This document shows, piece after piece, positions 34,030-42,816 of a DNA stretch of 64,000 bases. The stretch comes from Cellvibrio japonicus Ueda107 (lineage in GTDB: Bacteria; Pseudomonadota; Gammaproteobacteria; Pseudomonadales; Cellvibrionaceae). Below the pieces are notes generated by a model. It was not told the origin of the DNA. It worked only from the letters and a program-made list of their open reading frames with translations, and made no database searches. Numbering within the stretch: the stretch's first letter is position 1; every line of letters starts with the position of its first letter. The stretch is taken from assembly GCF_000019225.1 (NCBI RefSeq), contig NC_010995.1:434001-498000 (forward strand), written 5' to 3'. The position numbers were made by a program, and so were the translations under genes.

Positions 34030-37000
34030 AAGCCCTGTACCTCGGCAGCGTCTGCTGTGGCGCGGCGTCGGGTGACCCAGCGGTCAAAGAACAAGTAAAC
34101 CACCGGGGTGGTAAACAGGGTGAGCACCTGGCTGACCAGCAATCCTCCCACCATCACCAGGCCCAGCGGCTGGCGCAGCTCGGCCCCGGAACCACTGGCG
34201 AGCATCAGGGGAATTGCACCAAAGAGCGCAGCCAGGGTAGTCATCAGGATCGGGCGGAAGCGCATCAGTGCGGCGCGGTGGATGGCCTGGCGCGGGTTCA
34301 TCCCCAGGTTGCGCTGGGCGTCCAGGGCAAAATCCACCATCATGATGCCGTTCTTTTTCACCAAACCAATCAACAGCACCACCCCGATCACCGCAATCAA
34401 ATCCAGCGGCTGGCCCACCAGCAGCAGCGCGAGCAGGGCACCTACGGTGGCAGAGGGCAGGGTGGACAGGATGGTGACCGGGTGGATAAAGCTCTCATAA
34501 AGCACGCCCAGTACGATATACATGGTGACAATGGCCGCAAGTATCAGCCACAGGGTATTGCTGAGGCTGGCGCGGAAGGCTTCGGCGGCGCCCTGGAAGC
34601 GCAGTTCCACCCCGGCGGGCAAGGCCAGTTCCACCTGGACGGCTTCGATGGCACTGATCGCCTCACCGAGCGAGGCGTGCTCGGCCAGGTTGAACGAGAA
34701 GGTGGTTGAGGGGAACTGGCTCTGGTGGTTGATCAGCAAAGGGGCCGGGCGCTGGCTGATGCTGGCCAGGGTTGCGAGTAATACTGGTCGGCCACTGCTG
34801 GAGGTTACATAGGTATTTTCCAGGGCTTTCAGGCCCTGGGCGTAATCCGGGTCCACCTCCAGTACCACCCGGTACTGGTTGGCCTGGGTAAAGAGGGTGG
34901 CGATCTGGCGCTGGGCATAGGCTGTTTGCAGGCTGCTGGCGATGTTGCTTACGCTCACACCCAGGCGCGCCGCCGCGTCCCGGTCGATCTCCACATAGGC
35001 TTGCAGGCCGCGGGTCTGCAGGTCGGTGGTGACGTCGGCCAGGGCTGGTTCATGGCGCAGGCGCTCCAGCAGCTGCGGTGCCCATTCGTCCAGCAGGGAA
35101 ATGTCCGGCGCGGTCAGGGTGAACTGGTATTGGGTGCGGCTGACACGGTCTTCGATACTCAATTCCTGCAGCGGCTGGAACCAGGCGGTAATACCACTGG
35201 TGGGAGCAATCCGCTCTTGCAGGCGGCGAATGACATCGCTGGCATGGCTGCTGCGCTCGTGATGGGGCTTGAGGTTGATGAGCAGGCGCCCGGAGTTGAG
35301 GGTGATATTGCTGCCATCAACGCCAATGAACGAGGATAGCCCCTCCACATCCGGGTCTTGCAGGATCAGCTCGGCCAGCTGCTGCTGGCGCTCGGTCATG
35401 GCGGCAAAGGAGGTGTCCTGTGGCGCTTCGGTAATGGCCTGGATAGCGCCACTGTCCTGGATTGGGAAAAAGCCTTTGGGCACCAGCAGGTATAAGCCCG
35501 CCGTCAGCGCGATAGTCCCCAGCATCACCGCCATGGCCGCCGTCTGGTGCTCCAGTACCTTGTCGAGCAGTGTGCCGTAGCGACGGATCACCCGCTCCAT
35601 AAAATCCGGCTTGCTGTCGTCGTGCATGGGGGCCGTCTTGAGCATGCGCGCGCACATCATGGGGGTGAGCGTCAGGGATACCAGCAGGGAAATGCCAATC
35701 GCCACCGCCAGGGTAATGGCAAACTCCTGGAATAAGCGCCCTACCAGGTCGCCCATAAATAACAGGGGGATTAACACGGCGATCAGCGAGATGGTCAGGG
35801 ACACCAGGGTAAACCCGATCTCACCGGCACCCTTGAGCGCCGCATTGAGCGGGGTTTCGCCCTGTTCGCGGTGGCGGGCGATGTTTTCCAGCATAACGAT
35901 GGCATCGTCCACCACAAATCCCGTCGCAATTGTCAGCGCCATCAGGGTGAGGTTGTTGATGGAAAAATCGAGGAAATACAGGGTGGCAAAGGTGCCGATC
36001 AGCGACAGTGGTACCGCCAGGCTGGGGATAATGGTGGCCGGTACCGAGCGCAGGAAAACCAGGGTGACGGCGACCACCAGGAAGATGGCAAAAATCAGCT
36101 CTTTTTGCACATCGCGGATGGATGCGCGGATGCTGTGGGTGCGGTCGCTGAGGATAGCAATACTGACCGAGGCGGGCATGGTGGCCGTAAGCTTGGGCAG
36201 GAGTGCCTGGATGTTATCCGCGACCTCAATCACATTGGCACCGGGCTGGCGCTGGATATTGATCAATACCGCCGGCTGCTCATTGGCCCAGGCGGCGAGG
36301 AAGCGGTCCTCCGCCCCGTTTTCCACAGTGGCTACATCGCCCAGGCGCAGCGGCGAACCGTCGCGCCAGCTGACGATCAGGTTGCGGTACTCGTCCAGGC
36401 TGCGTATCTGGTCGTTGGCATCGAGCATGGTCGAGCGGTAAGTGCCGTCAAAACTGCCTTTGGGCTGGTTGGTGTTGGCAGTGACGATGGTGTTGCGTAC
36501 CTGCTCCATGCTCAACTGGGTATTGGCCAGGGCATTGGGGTTTACTTTGATGCGCAGCGCAGGGCGCTGGCCGCCGGCCAGGGTGACCATACCCACTCCG
36601 GGTAATTGGGCCAGTTTTTGCGCCATGCGTGTATTCACCAGGTCGTACACCTCTGGCAAGGGCAGGCTGCCGGAGGTGACGGCCAGGGTCATGATCGGCG
36701 CATCGGCCGGGTTGACCTTGCGATATACCGGCGGTGTGGGCAGATCACCGGGTAGCAGGTTGCTGGCGGTATTCAGTGCCGCCTGTACTTCCTGCTCGGC
36801 GACACCCAGGTCAATTTCCAGCAGGAACTGCAAGGTAATAATGGAGGCACCGGTAGAGCTGGTGGAGGACATTTGCTTCACCCCGGGAATCTGTCCCAGG
36901 CTGCGCTCCAGCGGGGCGGTAATGGTGCGTGCCATCACATCGGGGCTGGCACCGGGGTTGAAGGTGAATATCTGGATGATCGGGTAATCCACCTGGGGCA

Positions 37001-37109
37001 GGGCGGCCACCGGCAGCAGCCGGTAGCCCAGCAGGCCAGCCAGCAACAGCGCCAGCATCACCAGGGAGGTGGCGACCGGGCGCAGGATAAAGGGTTTGGA
37101 AATACTCAT
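34026..37109 (-). CDS. mdtB: RND multidrug efflux permease, first subunit (MdtB-like)
   Basis: It has 1027 residues, the same length as its partner. SKPFILRPVATSLVMLALLLAG forms helix 1, and GFVVDDAIVMLENIARHREQGE carries the Asp-Asp proton-relay pair. The end, VSQVLTLFTTPVVYLFFDRW, is characteristic. It lies 15 bases after the membrane-fusion protein gene. Which of the two permeases corresponds to E. coli MdtB and which to MdtC is assigned by order only. No outer-membrane channel gene (TolC-like) and no baeSR genes are in the window. Confidence 0.9.
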   Translation of the reverse strand: MSISKPFILRPVATSLVMLALLLAGLLGYRLLPVAALPQVDYPIIQIFTFNPGASPDVMARTITAPLERSLGQIPGVKQMSSTSSTGASIITLQFLLEIDLGVAEQEVQAALNTASNLLPGDLPTPPVYRKVNPADAPIMTLAVTSGSLPLPEVYDLVNTRMAQKLAQLPGVGMVTLAGGQRPALRIKVNPNALANTQLSMEQVRNTIVTANTNQPKGSFDGTYRSTMLDANDQIRSLDEYRNLIVSWRDGSPLRLGDVATVENGAEDRFLAAWANEQPAVLINIQRQPGANVIEVADNIQALLPKLTATMPASVSIAILSDRTHSIRASIRDVQKELIFAIFLVVAVTLVFLRSVPATIIPSLAVPLSLIGTFATLYFLDFSINNLTLMALTIATGFVVDDAIVMLENIARHREQGETPLNAALKGAGEIGFTLVSLTISLIAVLIPLLFMGDLVGRLFQEFAITLAVAIGISLLVSLTLTPMMCARMLKTAPMHDDSKPDFMERVIRRYGTLLDKVLEHQTAAMAVMLGTIALTAGLYLLVPKGFFPIQDSGAIQAITEAPQDTSFAAMTERQQQLAELILQDPDVEGLSSFIGVDGSNITLNSGRLLINLKPHHERSSHASDVIRRLQERIAPTSGITAWFQPLQELSIEDRVSRTQYQFTLTAPDISLLDEWAPQLLERLRHEPALADVTTDLQTRGLQAYVEIDRDAAARLGVSVSNIASSLQTAYAQRQIATLFTQANQYRVVLEVDPDYAQGLKALENTYVTSSSGRPVLLATLASISQRPAPLLINHQSQFPSTTFSFNLAEHASLGEAISAIEAVQVELALPAGVELRFQGAAEAFRASLSNTLWLILAAIVTMYIVLGVLYESFIHPVTILSTLPSATVGALLALLLVGQPLDLIAVIGVVLLIGLVKKNGIMMVDFALDAQRNLGMNPRQAIHRAALMRFRPILMTTLAALFGAIPLMLASGSGAELRQPLGLVMVGGLLVSQVLTLFTTPVVYLFFDRWVTRRRATADAAEVQGL

Positions 37110-37124
37110 GGGCTGACCACTACC

Positions 37125-38321
37125 TTATTGGGGCTTGCCCGATTCTGCTGCGGGTTCTTCCTGCTCAATCACCTTGGCATCTTTGCCTTCCCACAGACGG
37201 TCTATACCTTCCAGTACCACCTGCTCGCCTTCGCTCAAACCTTCGGTTACCGCAATGCGCTGGTCTTCCTGCACGCCCAGGGTGATGCGGCGCATTCTTG
37301 CTTTTCCTTCGGCATCAATGACATACACATAGGCACCTTTGGAACCATATTGCACGGCATCAGCCGGGATGGTGAGGGCGTCTTTGACGGTTTGTACTTG
37401 CAAGCGGGCGTTAACAAATTGGTTGGGGAACAGGCTGTCATCGCTGTTATCGAACTCGGCGCGCAGGCGCAGGGTACCGGTAGCGGTATCGATTTGGTTA
37501 TCCAGGGTGGTGAGCTGGCCGCTTGCCAATAGCTGTTGTTCACTGCGATCCCAGGCTTCGACGACAAGTGGCTGCTGGCTGGCCAGCGCCTGGTGATGGG
37601 CCTGGCGCACCGCCATCAACTGGTTTTCGGGGATGGTAAATACCACGGTAATAGGATGGGTTTGGGTGATAGTGACCAAACCGTTGCTGTCGCCTGCATT
37701 GACCAGGTTGCCAATATCCACCTGGCGTAAACCGGTGCGCCCGGTGATGGGGGCCGTAATGCGGGTATAACCCAATTGCAGGCGGGCATCTTCGCGCTGG
37801 GCCTCGTGGGTTTTGAGGGTGCCACGCAGTTGGTCAACCAGCGCTACCTGCTTATCGTATTGCTGTTTGGCAATGGAGTTTTGTTTGAGTAAGCGCTCAT
37901 ACAAGCGCAGGTCTTCCTCGGCACTTTTTAATTGTGCAGCCGTTTGTTGCACGGTGCCTTCGGCCTGGGCCAAGCCGACTTTGTAGGGTTGTGGATCGAT
38001 AACGGCGAGCAAATCCCCGGCTTTAACCGGTTGACCCTCGCGGAACAGTACTTCCACCAGTGGGCCGCTTACCCGGCTGCGCAAGGTGACAGTATTAAGC
38101 GGGGTCACTGTGCCCAGGGCTTTCAGGCGCAGGGTCAGGTCTTCTTTGATGACGGATACGGTATGTACCGGGGTGGGGCCCATCCAGGGGTTGGGTGGTG
38201 GAGGGCGTTTGGCTTCTGGCTGGCGCAACCAGAAAAACCACACCAGTAAAATAACAACAACGAATCCCAATCCCAACAGCCAGCGCTGTTTGCGTGATAA
38301 GCCTTGCATTGATGACAACAT
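37125..38321 (-). CDS. mdtA: RND efflux membrane-fusion (adaptor) protein, MdtA-like
   Basis: It has 398 residues. An N-terminal membrane anchor, WLLGLGFVVVILLVWFFWL, without a lipobox, is followed by PVHTVSVIKEDLTLRLKALGTV. The lipoyl/barrel-sandwich halves are VLFREGQPVKAGDLLAVIDPQPY and LQLGYTRITAPITGRTGLRQVDIGNLV. Between them lies a coiled-coil hairpin around residues 110-165. It bridges the permeases to an outer-membrane channel. ATG 38309 is an alternative start. It is the first gene of the minus-strand mdtABC operon; its promoter must lie in the 38322-38759 gap. Confidence 0.92.
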   Translation of the reverse strand: MLSSMQGLSRKQRWLLGLGFVVVILLVWFFWLRQPEAKRPPPPNPWMGPTPVHTVSVIKEDLTLRLKALGTVTPLNTVTLRSRVSGPLVEVLFREGQPVKAGDLLAVIDPQPYKVGLAQAEGTVQQTAAQLKSAEEDLRLYERLLKQNSIAKQQYDKQVALVDQLRGTLKTHEAQREDARLQLGYTRITAPITGRTGLRQVDIGNLVNAGDSNGLVTITQTHPITVVFTIPENQLMAVRQAHHQALASQQPLVVEAWDRSEQQLLASGQLTTLDNQIDTATGTLRLRAEFDNSDDSLFPNQFVNARLQVQTVKDALTIPADAVQYGSKGAYVYVIDAEGKARMRRITLGVQEDQRIAVTEGLSEGEQVVLEGIDRLWEGKDAKVIEQEEPAAESGKPQ

Positions 38322-38759
38322 TGAAAATTTCCGTAATTGGTAAGCGGTCAGTGTATTGGTTAGTAGGTCTTTGTTTTTGTTGGGGATCTTAGAGGATATG
38401 CAAACACGGGGATAGGTGAGCCTAAGCGTCCATTATAACCACTGCAACTGCTTTTACACTTCTCGACGCTTAACGAAGGCATTCGCTTTGAGTGGCCATT
38501 AAACGCTGGGTGCGGAGCCGGATACGTCACAGAAAGAGTGAGCCTTTTCCAATCAGGACTTTTTTGCGCTAGGCTATCACCCACAACAATAAAGTATTGG
38601 CTCGCTCTCACGAAATACCCATCAACCCGTAGTGCATAGCTTGTTTATGGATGGCATTTTTTCCATAGGCTGCTGCACGCGCATCGTCTGAAAACACCTG
38701 CATATTATTGTGGGGGTGTTTTTTACATCGGCTGGTATTAACAAAAGAGGAATAACACG
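38322..38759. other. Divergent intergenic region between mdtA and cel45A
   Basis: These 438 bases should hold the promoters of both flanking genes. Two minus-strand frames (38360-38611 and 38608-38823) have no recognisable domain, and the second runs into cel45A, so I do not call them. A hairpin lies at 38691-38724, and an A-rich tract with the Shine-Dalgarno of cel45A lies at 38740-38750. Confidence 0.4.
38691..38724 (+). terminator. Terminator-like hairpin in the cel45A leader
   Basis: AAAACACC pairs with GGTGTTTT around a loop of about 16 bases, and TT follows to complete a run of six T. It ends 36 bases before the cel45A start codon. It could be an attenuator in the cel45A leader or the terminator of an unrecognised upstream RNA. 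Confidence 0.45.
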
Positions 38760-40295
38760 ATGAACTTGCTATCAGGTTGGGTAAGACCTCTGATGCTGGG
38801 GTGTGGTTTGCTCGGAGCCGCATTATCGGCGGGGAGCATACAGGCAGCAGTGTGTGAATATCGGGTGACGAATGAATGGGGCAGTGGTTTTACCGCCAGT
38901 ATTCGAATCACCAACAATGGCAGCAGTACGATTAACGGTTGGAGTGTCAGTTGGAATTACACCGATGGCTCCCGCGTTACCAGTAGCTGGAATGCGGGAC
39001 TGAGTGGTGCCAATCCCTATAGTGCGACACCGGTGGGTTGGAATACCTCTATTCCGATCGGGTCGAGTGTGGAATTTGGAGTGCAGGGCAACAATGGCAG
39101 CAGTCGCGCACAAGTGCCGGCAGTGACCGGGGCGATTTGCGGTGGACAAGGTTCCAGTGCACCGTCCAGTGTTGCGTCTTCATCTTCATCCAGCAGTGTT
39201 GTTTCCAGTACTCCCCGCTCCAGCTCATCGTCAGTGTCGAGTTCTGTACCTGGCACTTCGTCGAGCAGTTCCAGCTCTGTGTTAACCGGGGCCCAGGCGT
39301 GTAACTGGTATGGCACACTGACCCCTTTATGCAACAACACCAGCAATGGTTGGGGCTATGAGGATGGTCGCAGTTGTGTGGCGCGAACCACCTGTAGTGC
39401 GCAACCAGCGCCTTACGGCATAGTATCGACCTCATCCAGTACGCCGCTATCCTCAAGCAGCTCATCGCGCTCCTCGGTTGCCAGCAGTTCCTCCCTCAGT
39501 AGTGCAACCTCCAGCAGTGCATCGTCAGTGAGCAGCGTCCCTCCTATTGACGGTGGCTGTAATGGCTATGCCACACGCTATTGGGATTGCTGCAAGCCGC
39601 ACTGTGGCTGGAGTGCCAATGTGCCCTCGCTGGTATCGCCCCTGCAAAGTTGTTCGGCCAACAATACCCGTTTGAGTGATGTGAGTGTCGGCAGCAGTTG
39701 CGATGGCGGTGGCGGTTATATGTGTTGGGACAAGATTCCCTTTGCGGTCAGTCCAACACTGGCTTACGGTTACGCGGCGACCTCCAGTGGGGATGTGTGC
39801 GGTCGCTGTTATCAATTGCAATTTACCGGCAGTTCCTACAATGCGCCGGGCGATCCTGGTTCAGCGGCACTGGCGGGAAAAACCATGATCGTGCAGGCCA
39901 CCAATATTGGCTACGATGTTTCCGGTGGCCAGTTTGACATTCTGGTTCCCGGCGGTGGTGTTGGAGCCTTCAATGCCTGCTCGGCGCAATGGGGTGTTTC
40001 CAATGCGGAGTTGGGCGCGCAATACGGTGGATTTCTGGCTGCCTGTAAGCAGCAGTTGGGTTACAACGCCAGCCTGTCGCAATACAAAAGCTGTGTGCTC
40101 AATCGCTGTGACAGTGTGTTTGGTTCGCGCGGCCTGACCCAATTGCAACAGGGGTGTACCTGGTTTGCCGAGTGGTTTGAAGCGGCGGACAATCCTTCAC
40201 TCAAATACAAAGAAGTTCCCTGCCCTGCAGAGTTAACAACCCGCTCCGGAATGAATCGCAGTATCCTGAATGATATTCGCAACACCTGTCCCTGA
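38760..40295 (+). CDS. cel45A: Endo-beta-1,4-glucanase, CBM2-CBM10-GH45 modular cellulase
   Basis: A secreted cellulase of 511 residues. The signal peptide covers about residues 1-29. A CBM2 follows (CEYRVTNEWGSGFTASIRITNN to about residue 130, flanked by the usual cysteine pair), then a serine-rich linker. CBM10 (ACNWYGTLTPLCNNTSNGWGY) covers about residues 180-222, and a second serine linker follows. The GH45 catalytic domain starts near 262, with GYATRYWDCCKPHCGW carrying the catalytic Asp of the Y-W-D-C-C-K-P signature. The architecture and length match the Cellvibrio japonicus Cel45A/CelB known from the literature. AGAGG lies well placed before the ATG, next to an A-rich tract that may bind Hfq/Crc. 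Confidence 0.96.
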   Translation: MNLLSGWVRPLMLGCGLLGAALSAGSIQAAVCEYRVTNEWGSGFTASIRITNNGSSTINGWSVSWNYTDGSRVTSSWNAGLSGANPYSATPVGWNTSIPIGSSVEFGVQGNNGSSRAQVPAVTGAICGGQGSSAPSSVASSSSSSSVVSSTPRSSSSSVSSSVPGTSSSSSSSVLTGAQACNWYGTLTPLCNNTSNGWGYEDGRSCVARTTCSAQPAPYGIVSTSSSTPLSSSSSSRSSVASSSSLSSATSSSASSVSSVPPIDGGCNGYATRYWDCCKPHCGWSANVPSLVSPLQSCSANNTRLSDVSVGSSCDGGGGYMCWDKIPFAVSPTLAYGYAATSSGDVCGRCYQLQFTGSSYNAPGDPGSAALAGKTMIVQATNIGYDVSGGQFDILVPGGGVGAFNACSAQWGVSNAELGAQYGGFLAACKQQLGYNASLSQYKSCVLNRCDSVFGSRGLTQLQQGCTWFAEWFEAADNPSLKYKEVPCPAELTTRSGMNRSILNDIRNTCP

Positions 40296-40310
40296 GTGAT
40301 TACACAGGAT

Positions 40311-40341
40311 AGAAACGGCCCTTGTGGCCGTTTCTTATTTT
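40311..40341 (+). terminator. Intrinsic terminator after cel45A
   Basis: AGAAACGGCC pairs perfectly with GGCCGTTTCT around a 5-base loop (CTTGT), followed by TATTTT. Confidence 0.85.
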
Positions 40342-40558
40342 AAGTACGCAGGAGCCGATCAATAGAGAAAGGTATATCAACTCCATAGCCTATCCTTATC
40401 AACCCGCCTAAAAAATACTCATCGCTTATGTTTTATAAATTTTGATTATGAGAACCATGGTGTCATTCAATTAGCCCTGATTCCTCCAACTCCCTAATCT
40501 GTGCCCCGTCGAAACTTTCTCTGGCGACATTAACCACAGACCTTCAGGAGTTACATTC

Positions 40559-41122
40559 ATGGCAAGTATCAATTCGGAAATTAAACCTTTCAGTGCCCAG
40601 GCTTATCATCAGGGTAAATTTATTCACCTGACCGAAGCGGATTTGAAAGGCAAGTGGTCAGTGGTTTTCTTCTACCCCGCTGACTTCACGTTTGTATGTC
40701 CCACCGAACTGGGCGACCTGGCAGACAACTATGCCGACTTCCAAAAACTGGGCGTGGAAATTTATGCAGTCTCTACCGACACTCACTTCACTCACAAAGC
40801 CTGGCATGACAGCTCGGAAACCATCGGCAAAATCCAGTACCCGATGATCGGTGATCCAACCGGCGCTATTACGCGCAATTTTGGTGTGATGATTGAAGAA
40901 GCTGGCTTGGCTGATCGTGGTACTTTCGTGATTGATCCACAAGGCAAAATCCAGATTATCGAAATCAACGCCGGCGGTATTGGCCGCGATGCCTCCGAAC
41001 TGCTGCGCAAGGTAAAGGCAGCGCAATATGTTGCAGCACATCCCGGCGAAGTATGTCCGGCTAAATGGAAAGAGGGTGATGCAACCCTGGCTCCCTCACT
41101 GGACCTGGTTGGCAAGATTTAA
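40559..41122 (+). CDS. ahpC: Alkyl hydroperoxide reductase subunit C (peroxiredoxin)
   Basis: A typical 2-Cys peroxiredoxin of 187 residues that reduces H2O2 and organic peroxides. The peroxidatic Cys lies in DFTFVCPTELGDLAD near residue 47. The resolving Cys lies in GEVCPAKW near residue 166. CAGGAG precedes the ATG. It is followed by ahpF, its dedicated reductase. Weak OxyR-like ATAG elements lie about 170-200 bases upstream but do not fit the spacing well. Confidence 0.97.
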   Translation: MASINSEIKPFSAQAYHQGKFIHLTEADLKGKWSVVFFYPADFTFVCPTELGDLADNYADFQKLGVEIYAVSTDTHFTHKAWHDSSETIGKIQYPMIGDPTGAITRNFGVMIEEAGLADRGTFVIDPQGKIQIIEINAGGIGRDASELLRKVKAAQYVAAHPGEVCPAKWKEGDATLAPSLDLVGKI

Positions 41123-41167
41123 GTTTTACTTTTGCAGGTTGCGTTTCCAATAAGCAGGAAACGCCCA

Positions 41168-41194
41168 GCAGGCTCACTCACAAGGTGAGCCTGC
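41168..41194 (+). other. Intercistronic hairpin between ahpC and ahpF
   Basis: GCAGGCTCAC pairs perfectly with GTGAGCCTGC around a 7-base loop. No T run follows, so it more likely sets mRNA processing or stability than termination, keeping ahpC transcripts in excess over ahpF. Confidence 0.55.
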
Positions 41195-41219
41195 ATTACT
41201 GATTATCACGGAGAACACC

Positions 41220-42770
41220 ATGTTAGATGCTGCTATTAAAGGCCAGCTCAAGGCTTACCTCGAAAAGCTGCAGCGCCCGATTGAATTGGTTGCCAGTCTC
41301 GATGACACTGCCAAAAGCCGGGAACTCAAAAGCCTGCTTGACGAGATCACCGCTCTGTCAGACAACGTCAGTGCGCGCCTGGATGGCAACTCTGTGTATC
41401 GTCCTTCTTTCGGTGTGGCCCGTCCGGGAGAAACACCGCGTATTGAGTTTGCCGGTATTCCCCTGGGGCATGAATTTACCTCACTGGTACTCGCGCTGTT
41501 GCACACAGGCGGTCACCCAGCGCGGATTGATGCTGCAACACTGGAGCAAATCAAAGCCATTGATGGACAGTTCCATTTTGATATTTTTGTGTCGCTCTCT
41601 TGCCATAACTGCCCGGATGTTGTCCAGGCTGTTAATACCATGGCGGCACAAAACCCGAATATTTCTGCCACTATGATTGATGGCGCGCTGTTCCAAGGCG
41701 AAGTGGAAAAGCGCCAGATCATGGCGGTGCCCAGTGTCTACCTGAATGGCCAGCACTTTGGCCAGGGGCGCATGACGCTGGAGGAAATTCTTGCCAAAAT
41801 TGATACGGGTGCAGCTGAGCGTGAAGCCAAATTGCTTAATGGCAAAGTACCTTTCGATGTATTGGTTGTGGGTGGTGGTCCCGCTGGGTCAGCAGCGGCT
41901 ATTTACGCGGCGCGTAAAGGCATTCGCACGGGCGTTGTGGCCGAGCGTTTTGGTGGTCAGGTATTGGATACCCTGGCGATTGAAAACTTTATTTCAGTAA
42001 CAGAAACCGAAGGCCCCAAACTTGCCATGGCACTGGAGCAACATGTTAAGGAATACGACGTAGATGTGATGAACCTGCAGAAAGCGGCTGAACTTATCCC
42101 CGGTGACCTGATCGAGGTTAAGCTGGCCAGCGGTGCCAGCCTTAAAAGCAAGAGTGTGATCCTTACCACCGGTGCGCGCTGGCGTGAAATGAATGTGCCG
42201 GGCGAAAAGGAATATCGTGGCAAAGGTGTTGCCTATTGTCCCCACTGCGACGGCCCTCTGTTTAAAGGAAAACGCGTTGCGGTGATTGGCGGCGGTAATT
42301 CCGGGGTGGAAGCGGCAATTGACCTGGCAGGTATTGTCGCCCATGTAACACTGTTGGAATTCGATTCCACATTGCGTGCCGATGCGGTGTTGCAGCGTAA
42401 ATTGTTAAGCTTGCCGAATGTCACTGTTATTACGGAGGCCCTGACAAGCGAAGTGCTTGGCGATGGCCAGAAAGTGACAGGCTTGACGTACAAAAACCGC
42501 AACACAGATGACCTTACCCAGGTGGAGTTGGAAGGTATTTTCGTCCAGATTGGGTTACTGCCGAATACCGATTGGCTGAAGGGTACAGTAGCATTGTCCC
42601 AGCGCGGTGAAATTGAAATCAATACACGTGGTGAAACCTCTGTACCGGGTGTATTCGCCGCGGGTGATTGCACCACTGTTCCTTACAAGCAAATTATTAT
42701 TGCGATGGGCGCTGGCTCGACCGCCGCCTTGGGAGCATTCGATCATCTGATCAGAGCAAGTGCGCCATAA
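41220..42770 (+). CDS. ahpF: Alkyl hydroperoxide reductase subunit F
   Basis: A flavoprotein disulfide reductase passing electrons from NAD(P)H to AhpC. It has 516 residues. The N-terminal tandem thioredoxin-like domain carries CHNC near residue 129. The FAD-binding motif is VVGGGPAGSAAAIYAARKG, the catalytic disulfide is YCPHCDGPLF, the NAD(P)H-binding motif is VIGGGNSGVEAAIDLAG, and the second FAD motif is PGVFAAGDCTTVPYKQ. All redox centres are intact. It follows ahpC by 97 bases, with a hairpin between. Confidence 0.97.
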   Translation: MLDAAIKGQLKAYLEKLQRPIELVASLDDTAKSRELKSLLDEITALSDNVSARLDGNSVYRPSFGVARPGETPRIEFAGIPLGHEFTSLVLALLHTGGHPARIDAATLEQIKAIDGQFHFDIFVSLSCHNCPDVVQAVNTMAAQNPNISATMIDGALFQGEVEKRQIMAVPSVYLNGQHFGQGRMTLEEILAKIDTGAAEREAKLLNGKVPFDVLVVGGGPAGSAAAIYAARKGIRTGVVAERFGGQVLDTLAIENFISVTETEGPKLAMALEQHVKEYDVDVMNLQKAAELIPGDLIEVKLASGASLKSKSVILTTGARWREMNVPGEKEYRGKGVAYCPHCDGPLFKGKRVAVIGGGNSGVEAAIDLAGIVAHVTLLEFDSTLRADAVLQRKLLSLPNVTVITEALTSEVLGDGQKVTGLTYKNRNTDDLTQVELEGIFVQIGLLPNTDWLKGTVALSQRGEIEINTRGETSVPGVFAAGDCTTVPYKQIIIAMGAGSTAALGAFDHLIRASAP

Positions 42771-42781
42771 TAATTAACCAT

Positions 42782-42812
42782 AAAAAACGCGGTCATGGGC
42801 CGCGTTTTTTAT
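42782..42812. terminator. Bidirectional terminator between ahpF and the glycosyltransferase gene
   Basis: AAAAAACGCGG pairs with CCGCGTTTTTT around a 7-base loop. A and T runs on both sides allow termination of both convergent genes. Confidence 0.85.
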
Positions 42813-42816
42813 GGTG

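Noticed and set aside
38360..38823. Two small minus-strand frames upstream of cel45A
   Set aside because: No domain or ribosome-binding site, and one overlaps the cel45A signal-peptide region.
39165..39540. Repetitive AGC/AGT-rich DNA resembling a repeat array
   Set aside because: It encodes the poly-serine linkers of the cellulase; there are no spacers or conserved repeats, so it is not CRISPR.
40362..40399. OxyR-like ATAG elements upstream of ahpC
   Set aside because: Two ATAG tetrads occur but are 23 rather than 22 bases apart and the CTAT partners match poorly; not enough for a site call.
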